15,258 bases of DNA from Bacilli bacterium (GTDB lineage: Bacteria > Bacillota_I > Bacilli_A > Haloplasmatales > Haloplasmataceae). The stretch covers positions 1 to 15,258 of the forward strand of contig JAAZCR010000004.1 of the NCBI GenBank assembly GCA_012513195.1, given 5' to 3'. The stretch's first letter is position 1. Every line of letters starts with the position of its first letter. A program made the translations under genes and the position numbers. Below, one piece after another: positions 1 to 5,343 of this stretch. Under the pieces are notes generated by a model. That model was not told the DNA's origin, did not search any database, and saw only the letters and a list, made by a program, of their open reading frames with translations.

Positions 1-26
1 ATTGGAAATATGTCTCATTTTTTTAT

Positions 27-62
27 ACAAAAATGGTGTGAGTTTATTCACCCACACCAAAA
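27..62 (-). terminator. Intrinsic terminator of the 195-aa/388-aa gene pair
   Basis: A 7-bp perfect stem (TGGTGTG at 34-40, CACACCA at 53-59) with a 12-nt loop is followed on the minus strand by a run of five T (complement of 29-33). It lies about 150 nt beyond the 388-aa stop codon and fits as the end of that minus-strand unit. The plus-strand reading has no T tract. The 62-210 stretch between it and the gene shows no ORF or other element that I can support. Confidence 0.5.
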
Positions 63-210
63 ATTATAGAACCATTTTATTTTAACACAGGATGACTTCC
101 TTTTCTATTTACACAAAATATTTTACACTATCATTTTTTAAAATAGATTTACATTATATCTATCTAATACCTTACATTAATAATTTCCAAACGCATGTAA
201 TATTCTATCA

Positions 211-1377
211 CTAATCTTCAAGTTCATCTTCATCGTCTATATCATCATTACCATAGCGTAGTTTACTAAGATAATTATTTATATTTATTTGGGGGATATA
301 AACATTTGGATAATCCTTAACTTCGTTTAAACTATACCCTTTCAAAGCATACATTGGGGCATGGAAATATATGTTTACTAGTTTGTTTAAGAAATCTATC
401 GTTCCGTCTTTATCATCTTTTCCAAAAATAAAATATTGATTAATATAGTTGATACATTCAATAAAAGTATAACCAAGCTTCATTTTGTTAGTTAACGCAC
501 TTAAGACTTCAACTAATCCTACATCATCACTCTTAATCGCAAAGTATTCCATAAACAATTTTCTAAGATCTTTATACGTTTGGGTATCAGTTGTACGCTG
601 TTTACCTAACTTTAAGATTTCTTCTTTCGTTATCGCCTTACATTTAAGATTATAACTCCGATAATAATCTTGTAGGCTAATTAGATCTTTATATATTATT
701 TTGCTAAGGATAATCTTGTCATTAGTTGTTTCAATGCGTTTATAAGCCTTTTTTTGAAAGTGAATAATACCTTGATAATACCAGGTGTCATTTAACTCTT
801 GTCTTTCTAGATGTTGACTAATAGAGTTAACGAAATACTCATAATTAATAACACCATAATAATTTAATAGACCATATAAATAATCAACCACAAATTGATT
901 ATGATTAATTAATTCTTCAAACGAAGCATCGATAAGCGTTCTTAAACTTGTTTGAATTTCTTCAGGCATTAAAATGTATCTTTTTCCATCAATAAGGACA
1001 AGAAAAAAACTACCCGTATACCTTAGATTCAACACTAGATTGTGATCATTTTCATAATAACGAATCAACCCATTATTATTAAGCAAGCGCTTAATAAAAT
1101 AGAGCGCTGATCGATCACAATTCTTAAGATATAACGGTACATAAATTGGTAACTTCTCAATTAAGATATTAATTAAATCTTCTTTAGTGATATCATAATC
1201 ATGATAAATACCTAACTCATACGCTATCAGTTCAAGTTCAATTTTTTCAAGGTTATTTAAAATAGTTAATAAAGAACGATCGACATAATTAATATGCCAA
1301 GGATCACGATTATAAATCTTTTCGTTAAGTTCATTGATGCGATTTATAAAATGTTCTAAAGGTGTTGTTTTACGCAA
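211..1377 (-). CDS. Uncharacterised 388-aa protein with an N-terminal Rho_N/SAP-like helical motif
   Basis: Function unknown. Residues about 42-76 (LEKIELELIAYELGI...TKEDLINILIEKL) have the helix-extended-helix pattern of Rho N-terminal/SAP-type nucleic-acid-binding motifs. Residues 88-150 (ALYFIKRLLNNNGLI...YILMPEEI) look like a winged-helix-type segment. The rest is helical, with a late LNKLVN...LKGYSLNEV stretch that I recall from uncharacterised Firmicutes proteins, and a strongly acidic C-terminal tail (DDIDDEDELED). There is no signal peptide or membrane segment, so it is probably cytosolic. The start is TTG at 1377, preceded by AAAGGATGAG; no ATG lies nearby. The stop is TAG, the only non-TAA stop in the window. 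It sits 26 nt downstream of the 195-aa gene and is very likely co-transcribed with it. A nucleic-acid-linked role is only an inference from the N-terminal motif. Confidence 0.75.
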   Translation of the reverse strand: MRKTTPLEHFINRINELNEKIYNRDPWHINYVDRSLLTILNNLEKIELELIAYELGIYHDYDITKEDLINILIEKLPIYVPLYLKNCDRSALYFIKRLLNNNGLIRYYENDHNLVLNLRYTGSFFLVLIDGKRYILMPEEIQTSLRTLIDASFEELINHNQFVVDYLYGLLNYYGVINYEYFVNSISQHLERQELNDTWYYQGIIHFQKKAYKRIETTNDKIILSKIIYKDLISLQDYYRSYNLKCKAITKEEILKLGKQRTTDTQTYKDLRKLFMEYFAIKSDDVGLVEVLSALTNKMKLGYTFIECINYINQYFIFGKDDKDGTIDFLNKLVNIYFHAPMYALKGYSLNEVKDYPNVYIPQININNYLSKLRYGNDDIDDEDELED

Positions 1378-1403
1378 GATTAACTCATCCTTTACAAATT
1401 ACA

Positions 1404-1991
1404 TTATTTGTTTATTCCGACTTTGCGATGATAATGGAAAAGGTTAATAAACCGATGGGTGGACTCTCTTTCTAATAAGGAGGATTTGTTGAAGAGTTTA
1501 CGCAAAGTCTTTTCTGATTTCTTGGGAAATAATAATTGAAAGTCACTACTTATATAAATATTATCAACTTTAATTATCCTTAAAAAGAAAATAGTTTTAT
1601 CATATGAAGTAAACTTGGCTGGATCATTAATTAAAGGAATAATTTTATTATTCATAATATCTAGTAACATGATTTCCTTTTTATCATAACTAATACCTTT
1701 GACCATAAATAAAGAAGTATAACTACTTACCATACCCTTTATTAAATCATCTTCAAGTTTACTTTTAGGTTGATAGATTTCCTTAAAAGTTTCGATAATG
1801 GTTTTATTCCCATTAATCTCTTCATAAGTCACAAAATCATATAAAGCGGCTTGTTCCGTTTTATTCTGAATGTTATATTGTTTGGCATAATAAATGCCGA
1901 GTTTTTCACTCGCATCATGAAGGGATTTCAGTGTTATGTGTTTTTGCACCTGTAAAACTAAACGGTGATATTCATCATAAACTTCCAACAA
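1404..1991 (-). CDS. Uncharacterised 195-aa protein, first gene of a two-gene unit
   Basis: No family is recognised with confidence. The N-terminal half is helical. Residues about 88-155 (SLFMVKGISYDKKEIMLLDIMNNKIIPLIND...IFFLRIIKVDNIYISSDFQLLFP) read as a series of short beta strands, resembling the small beta-barrel module seen in some uncharacterised Firmicutes proteins next to SEC-C or Rho_N-like proteins. The C-terminus is basic. No membrane segment or signal peptide is visible. The start is TTG at 1991, with GGGGTGA six to seven bases upstream; a second TTG follows immediately. It is the promoter-proximal member of the pair with the 388-aa gene, and the close spacing suggests that the two products act together. 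Confidence 0.7.
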   Translation of the reverse strand: MLEVYDEYHRLVLQVQKHITLKSLHDASEKLGIYYAKQYNIQNKTEQAALYDFVTYEEINGNKTIIETFKEIYQPKSKLEDDLIKGMVSSYTSLFMVKGISYDKKEIMLLDIMNNKIIPLINDPAKFTSYDKTIFFLRIIKVDNIYISSDFQLLFPKKSEKTLRKLFNKSSLLERESTHRFINLFHYHRKVGINK

Positions 1992-2010
1992 GTGTAATCA
2001 CCCCGTCATA

Positions 2011-2019
2011 ATTATATCA
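2011..2019 (-). promoter_or_regulatory. Possible extended -10 promoter of the 195-aa gene
   Basis: On the minus strand the sequence reads TGATATAAT, a perfect extended -10. No good -35 is visible 16-18 nt upstream. Transcription would begin near 2004, leaving only about 12 nt of leader that starts at the Shine-Dalgarno itself. That is tight, so a second TATAAT at 2060-2065 (minus) is an alternative. Confidence 0.35.
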
Positions 2020-2070
2020 GTTAATTTCGAAAAAGAGAAATAAATGATGAAAAAAAACGATTATAATCTT

Positions 2071-2101
2071 AATATAGTTAGACTAAATACAAAACTATAT
2101 T
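2071..2101. repeat. 9-bp inverted repeat upstream of the ankyrin gene promoter
   Basis: AATATAGTT (2071-2079) and AACTATATT (2093-2101) are perfect reverse complements separated by 13 nt. The right arm ends seven bases before the predicted -35 of the ankyrin-repeat gene. It could be an operator for a regulator of either divergent unit, or a chance dyad in AT-rich DNA. Confidence 0.35.
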
Positions 2102-2107
2102 GTCCTT

Positions 2108-2136
2108 TTGTGAAAAACGTAATAAAATGATAATAC
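2108..2136 (+). promoter_or_regulatory. Sigma-A-type promoter of the ankyrin-repeat gene
   Basis: TTGTGA (2108-2113) and TAATAC (2131-2136) are separated by exactly 17 nt. The predicted start near 2143 gives a leader of about 30 nt. No other good promoter lies between the divergent genes on this strand. Confidence 0.5.
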
Positions 2137-2138
2137 GA

Positions 2139-2148
2139 CACTTAAGTG
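2139..2148. promoter_or_regulatory. 10-bp palindrome over the predicted transcription start
   Basis: CACTTAAGTG is a perfect 10-bp palindrome centred on the predicted +1 of the ankyrin gene. Its position, right after the -10, is where a repressor could block transcription. No protein is assigned to it. Confidence 0.35.
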
Positions 2149-2173
2149 GGTGAGGTGAGTTTAAGGACGGGAG

Positions 2174-2779
2174 ATGTTACTACATGAACATACCAATCAT
2201 TTTACTAAACTTGAGTATATCATTGAGTTTGTGAACAAGTTAAAGTTAATGAAAGTTACGACTAATGCCGATTTTACTGTCAATGATGAACCAATTCTCC
2301 CCGTTGCGGCTGAGTTAAACGATTATCAACTTGTGAAAACCTTGATTGAGTTAGGAGCGGATATCAATGCCACTCGGAAGAGTAAGTACTCATTAGGTAA
2401 TACCGCCCTTATCGAAGCCAGTCGCTATGGTAATTTAGATATTGTTAAATTATTAGTTGAAAAGGGTGCTGACATCAACAGAACTAACTACCTAGGCTAT
2501 TCCGCCCTCACTTATGCAGTAGTTAATCGCCATCCTGATATTGTCAAATACCTATTAGAACATAAAGCATTAGTTGATAGCGTTGATAAAAACAATGATA
2601 CCCCATTACTTATTGCGATTATGAAAGGGTATTTTGAAATTGTTGAACTTCTCTTATCATATGGCGCAAATATTGACCATGTTGATAATGATGGAGAAAA
2701 CGCCTTTTCTCTTGCTTATCAAGGTGAAAACTATCTCATTATTGAACTATTACATCAATATAAAATCAAAAGCTTTTAA
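2174..2779 (+). CDS. Ankyrin-repeat protein, 201 aa
   Basis: This is a soluble protein made almost wholly of ankyrin repeats, a protein-protein interaction scaffold; its partner is unknown. Repeat units are visible at about residues 39-65 (ILPVAAELNDYQLVKTLIELGADIN), 76-102 (NTALIEASRYGNLDIVKLLVEKGADIN), 109-135 (YSALTYAVVNRHPDIVKYLLEHKALVD), 142-168 (DTPLLIAIMKGYFEIVELLLSYGANID) and a partial C-terminal cap at 175-197. The first 35 residues form an amphipathic helical cap. There is no signal peptide or transmembrane segment. The ATG is preceded by AAGGAC six bases upstream. The gene appears monocistronic, with its own promoter and terminator. The last codons and the stop lie within the terminator stem. 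Confidence 0.9.
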   Translation: MLLHEHTNHFTKLEYIIEFVNKLKLMKVTTNADFTVNDEPILPVAAELNDYQLVKTLIELGADINATRKSKYSLGNTALIEASRYGNLDIVKLLVEKGADINRTNYLGYSALTYAVVNRHPDIVKYLLEHKALVDSVDKNNDTPLLIAIMKGYFEIVELLLSYGANIDHVDNDGENAFSLAYQGENYLIIELLHQYKIKSF

Positions 2780-2804
2780 ATCACCCAGGATTTAAAAGCT
2801 TTTT
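2768..2804 (+). terminator. Intrinsic terminator overlapping the ankyrin gene stop codon
   Basis: A perfect 15-bp inverted repeat (2768-2782 with 2789-2803) with a 6-nt loop, ACCCAG, ends in a run of T. The last three codons and the TAA stop of the ankyrin gene form the 5' arm. On the minus strand the exit side is also T-rich (TTTTGATTTTAT), so it can also stop the converging 110-aa gene's transcript. Confidence 0.8.
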
Positions 2805-2808
2805 AAGT

Positions 2809-2847
2809 TATTCCTCTATCTTACGTAATTTATGTGAGGGAGGAATA
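2809..2847. repeat. 8-bp inverted repeat between converging genes
   Basis: TATTCCTC (2809-2816) and GAGGAATA (2840-2847) are perfect reverse complements, 23 nt apart, in the 3' region of the 110-aa gene. No T run follows on either strand, so it is not a terminator by itself. Its role is unknown. Confidence 0.3.
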
Positions 2848-2860
2848 GTATGAATAGTTT

Positions 2861-3193
2861 TTAGACTGTTACTTCAATCGGTATCTCCTGCCGATTACTT
2901 GAGTTATTAATAATGTTTTGTTTATGTTTCCAGTTAAGATAATTATCTAAATCATGCTTAAATGATTTCACTAACATGATTAACATGCTAATGCGTTCAA
3001 TTTTCGTAAGGATCGTAACTTTTTTCTTCGGCTTAAGATATAATGAAAGGAATGATAATAAGTAGATAATGGTCTTTAAGGGAATTACCCTATAAGTACC
3101 ATTAACATAATCATTTACTAAAGACATGATAGTATCTAAGTAGTTTACCACTTTCTTATCGTTCGTCTGGTAGTGCATATATACGATGTTCAA
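2861..3193 (-). CDS. Small protein resembling a divergent DUF1232 (YkvA-like) protein, 110 aa
   Basis: Residues 28-90 (DYVNGTYRVIPLKTIIYLLSFLSLYLKPK...LVKSFKHDLDNYLNWK) follow the layout of DUF1232: a YR.IP segment, a hydrophobic helix, a second helix and a terminal D..Y..WK. The family's usual turn of the type Y..P.D.IPD after the first helix is replaced by LYLKPKKKV, so this would be a degenerate member. The hydrophobic segment at about 40-54 suggests membrane association. The biochemical role of the family is not established. The start is TTG at 3193, chosen because GAGGTGAT lies just upstream; the next ATG (codon 6) has no such site. It converges on the ankyrin gene and diverges from the structured RNA unit. 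Confidence 0.7.
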   Translation of the reverse strand: MNIVYMHYQTNDKKVVNYLDTIMSLVNDYVNGTYRVIPLKTIIYLLSFLSLYLKPKKKVTILTKIERISMLIMLVKSFKHDLDNYLNWKHKQNIINNSSNRQEIPIEVTV

Positions 3194-3251
3194 GTTATCA
3201 CCTCATATATATTTTTGTTGAAAGATGCTTATTTCATACAATGCATATTTA

Positions 3252-3280
3252 TTGATGGATAGAGAAATATGTAATATTAT
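3252..3280 (+). promoter_or_regulatory. Promoter of a putative structured RNA
   Basis: TTGATG (3252-3257) and TATTAT (3275-3280) are separated by 17 nt. The predicted start, about 3286-3288, falls at the base of the first hairpin of the downstream hairpin chain. It does not serve manA directly, because a terminator lies between them. Confidence 0.5.
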
Positions 3281-3286
3281 ATAGAT

Positions 3287-3522
3287 ACCAAGGTAAATCC
3301 TTGGGTAACTCTCCCTCTAATAATTAAATATACCTCTACGAATTAAAGATGAACTATTAACTTAGTTCATCTTTAACCGTTTTTATGAAAGCGTGTTAAT
3401 CATAAAAACAGTTGAAATAGGATTAAATTAGCGGTAAAATAAACATACATAAATCAACCACAGAGTTCTAGTTTAATCCTCCATAATCTCCCAAAAAACG
3501 AGTTTCCATACTCGTTTTTTTT
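3287..3522 (+). ncRNA. Candidate stand-alone structured RNA, about 235 nt
   Basis: This stretch contains no ORF but a succession of hairpins: 6 bp at 3288-3304 (5-nt loop); a perfect 14 bp at 3343-3356/3363-3376 (6-nt loop); 14 pairs with one C-A mismatch at 3375-3388/3400-3413; 13 pairs with one G-U at 3419-3431/3468-3480 enclosing a 36-nt A-rich loop; and a terminator at 3493-3520. A 17-nt-spaced promoter lies just upstream. It could be a small regulatory RNA, or a leader or attenuator for manA; the separate manA promoter after the terminator favours an independent RNA. The second hairpin is followed by CCGTTTTT and might give an earlier 3' end. No T-box sequence, tmRNA, SRP RNA or RNase P signature was recognised. 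Confidence 0.45.
3493..3522 (+). terminator. Intrinsic terminator before manA
   Basis: An 11-bp perfect stem (3493-3503 with 3510-3520), loop TTCCAT, ends in eight T. The GC pairs sit at the top of the stem and the A/T tracts at its base. It terminates plus-strand transcription entering from the 3287-3492 region. The symmetric A/T tracts mean it could also work on the minus strand. Confidence 0.8.
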
Positions 3523-3529
3523 ATTGTTG

Positions 3530-3538
3530 TGGTATAAT
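3530..3538 (+). promoter_or_regulatory. Extended -10 promoter of manA
   Basis: TGGTATAAT is a perfect extended -10 (TGnTATAAT) located directly after the terminator. The -35 region is poor, as is common with extended -10 sites. Transcription near 3545 would give a leader of about 17 nt that starts just before the AAGGAG ribosome site. Confidence 0.6.
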
Positions 3539-3561
3539 TAGGGAAGCAAGGAGTTGATCAC

Positions 3562-4491
3562 ATGCAGGATATAATCTTCCTAGAACCAGTGTTTCAAGAA
3601 CGCATCTGGGGTGGAACCAAACTAAAGGAAGTCTTTAATTACGATATTCCCAGTAACTATACTGGTGAATGTTGGGCCATCTCAGCACATAAGCACGGTG
3701 ATTGTAAAATTAAGAATGGACCATTTAAGGGAAAGACTTTATCAGAAGTGTATGAGAAGCACCGCTACTTATTTAATAATATTGAACATCCTGTTTTTCC
3801 CTTACTTACGAAAATTCTTGATGCCAATGATGACTTATCTGTACAGGTTCATCCAGATGATGCCTATGCCTTACAACATGTGGGAGAACAAGGTAAAACT
3901 GAATGTTGGTATGTGTTAGATTGTGAACCTGACAGTGAAATCATCTTCGGTCACAATGCGAAAACCAAGAGAGAATTACGACAGTTAATTGAACATAATG
4001 AATGGGATAAACTCTTAAGAAGAGTAAAAATCAAAAAAGGTGACTTTTTTTACGTGCAAGCTGGTACCATACATGCTTTATGTAAGGGTAGTTTAATTTT
4101 AGAAACCCAACAATCAGCGGATACCACTTATCGCTTATACGATTATCATCGCTTAGATCAAAATGGTAATTTGCGTCCTTTACATGTTGAAGAAGCGATT
4201 GCGGTTACTACCGTACCCCATATAGATTATCCTTTGACAATTAAAGTAGAAAAACATCATAATCATCAAATCACCACGTTTGTAAGTGATAAGTACTTTA
4301 CTGTGCAAAAATGGGATATTGATGGTTTAGTTAATAAAGAAAATAATACTTTCTTGTTAGTATCAGTTATTAATGGAGAAGGTAAGATTAATGATGAAAT
4401 AATCAAAAAAGGTGATCATTTTATCATCACCTCATTTATGAAAGAAATAAATCTAAATGGTAAATTAGAGTTAATTGTTTCATTTCTATAA
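3562..4491 (+). CDS. manA: Mannose-6-phosphate isomerase, class I (ManA)
   Basis: A zinc-dependent cytosolic enzyme interconverting mannose 6-phosphate and fructose 6-phosphate, linking mannose catabolism to GDP-mannose and glycan precursor synthesis. At 309 aa it has the length of the short Firmicutes form. Family motifs are intact: RIWGG near residue 14, GECWAIS at 35-41, the QVHPDD zinc motif (H97), TECWYVLD (E114 ligand), GTIHAL (H171 ligand) and the active-site stretch QQSADTTYRLYDYHR with R191. The cupin-like C-terminus ends in KKGDHFIIT...ELIVSFL. ATG 3562 follows AAGGAG at eight bases. It is the first gene of a same-strand run with the 243-, 569- and 430-aa genes, which may tie these to sugar or surface-polymer metabolism, though a hairpin separates manA from the next gene. 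Confidence 0.95.
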   Translation: MQDIIFLEPVFQERIWGGTKLKEVFNYDIPSNYTGECWAISAHKHGDCKIKNGPFKGKTLSEVYEKHRYLFNNIEHPVFPLLTKILDANDDLSVQVHPDDAYALQHVGEQGKTECWYVLDCEPDSEIIFGHNAKTKRELRQLIEHNEWDKLLRRVKIKKGDFFYVQAGTIHALCKGSLILETQQSADTTYRLYDYHRLDQNGNLRPLHVEEAIAVTTVPHIDYPLTIKVEKHHNHQITTFVSDKYFTVQKWDIDGLVNKENNTFLLVSVINGEGKINDEIIKKGDHFIITSFMKEINLNGKLELIVSFL

Positions 4492-4508
4492 TATATTTTC
4501 CTCAAATC

Positions 4509-4556
4509 ATCATCCATTACTTATTTATATTGTAGAATAAATAAGTAATGGATGAT
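4509..4556 (+). promoter_or_regulatory. 20-bp perfect hairpin masking the ribosome site of the next gene
   Basis: Positions 4509-4528 and 4537-4556 are perfect reverse complements with an 8-nt loop. The 3' arm contains GGATGA (4550-4555), the only Shine-Dalgarno-like sequence for the ATG at 4562. The stem would hide it. There is only a poor T tract (TTTATT), so it is at best a weak terminator. It may also protect the manA 3' end from exonucleases. Confidence 0.6.
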
Positions 4557-4561
4557 TTATT

Positions 4562-5293
4562 ATGGAAAAAGGATTTACGAAAATTAATGAGGGAAACTGT
4601 TATTTGTTAAAAACCTTTAATGGGAAGTATTTTCAAGAATACGTAGATAATGGTTATATCAGTTTATATGGCTTAGCGAAGGAGCGGGACTATGTAACCT
4701 TCACTAATGGACTAAAACTAGCTGATTATATCGTAATCCCTAATCACAACAATAAGAAACTATCCATTGGGCAAATAACTAGCACTCCACAAACAGTAGA
4801 GAATAAACTAATCCGTCAAGTAAACTGGCTAAAAACCATTCCTACGAAAGATTTATCCCCCCTTTATCGCTATCTTAAACAAAATCGCCAAATCATTTTG
4901 ATTAATGACATTTTTGATGACATTATCCGTTTTGTTTATCCATCTTATTATAAGGATGAAAAGTATCATTTCGTCATTAACATTACCAATCAAACGGGTA
5001 TACCATTTAAGAGTCTCTATGGTCTATACGACATCATCTTAAGTGAAATCAGTGATGAAGATATTGAAATTAAAACAGTTCTTAAAAGTCCAGGCATGAT
5101 TGAACTTATCACCGCAAAATTAGAAACGATTATCCTCATCATGAAACTAATAAAAGAAATCATAATTTTAGGGAAAAAGGTCATTGACAAAAATAAAGAT
5201 AAAGCATTAATGAAAAAATATTACAACCATCAAGTTGATAAACTAAGTATTGAGATACCTGATTTTACAGATTTTGACAATTTTAACTCATAA
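4562..5293 (+). CDS. Uncharacterised 243-aa protein with an EVE/PUA-like N-terminal domain
   Basis: The N-terminal half follows the pattern of EVE-like (PUA-superfamily) modules often found at the front of restriction-type and other defence proteins: NCYLLKTFNGKYFQEYVDNGYISLYGL (12-38), LADYIVIPNHNNKKLSIGQI (53-72) and IRQVNWLKTIPTKDLSP (84-100). Such modules bind modified bases or nucleotides in known members; that role is only inferred here. The C-terminal half has a YHFVINITNQTGI strand region, an LKSPGMIEL motif (174-182) and a hydrophobic, lysine-punctuated helix at 184-209 that may be amphipathic or membrane-associated. No nuclease motif is visible. ATG 4562 is the first in-frame start after a TGA at 4553; its weak ribosome site lies within a 20-bp hairpin. 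A TTG at 4604 preceded by GAGGG is an alternative start. It lies 70 nt after manA and 39 nt before the membrane protein gene. Confidence 0.75.
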   Translation: MEKGFTKINEGNCYLLKTFNGKYFQEYVDNGYISLYGLAKERDYVTFTNGLKLADYIVIPNHNNKKLSIGQITSTPQTVENKLIRQVNWLKTIPTKDLSPLYRYLKQNRQIILINDIFDDIIRFVYPSYYKDEKYHFVINITNQTGIPFKSLYGLYDIILSEISDEDIEIKTVLKSPGMIELITAKLETIILIMKLIKEIIILGKKVIDKNKDKALMKKYYNHQVDKLSIEIPDFTDFDNFNS

Positions 5294-5304
5294 TCTCTTT
5301 TTTT

Positions 5305-5343
5305 AAAGACATAATATCATGTAGGTGATATTATGTTTTTTTT
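5305..5343 (+). promoter_or_regulatory. Terminator-like hairpin containing the start codon of the membrane protein gene
   Basis: Positions 5305-5319 pair with 5326-5340 (15 pairs, one G-U; 11 perfect around the loop). The loop TGTAGG exposes part of the AGGTGAT ribosome site, and the ATG at 5333 lies in the 3' arm. A run of eight T (5336-5343) follows, so the same element looks like an AT-rich intrinsic terminator. It could act as an attenuator or a translational gate. Confidence 0.55.

Noticed and set aside
2838..2864. Four-codon ORF (ATG at 2850, stop TAG) behind a strong GGGAGGAAT site
   Set aside because: It lies after the ankyrin terminator, has no promoter and overlaps the 3' end of the opposite gene; the purine run is probably incidental.
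3461..3502. PreQ1-I riboswitch-like stretch (AGAGTTCTAG ... CCTCC ... AAAAAACGAG) running into a terminator
   Set aside because: The resemblance covers only short pieces. The P1 stem would be about 3 bp, the spacing to the A-rich tail is too long, and manA is not a queuosine gene. The same bases pair better in the 13-bp hairpin 3419-3480.
3287..3522. T-box leader or other known riboswitch
   Set aside because: No T-box core (TGGNACCGCG type) or other recognised aptamer sequence is visible, and manA has its own promoter after the terminator.
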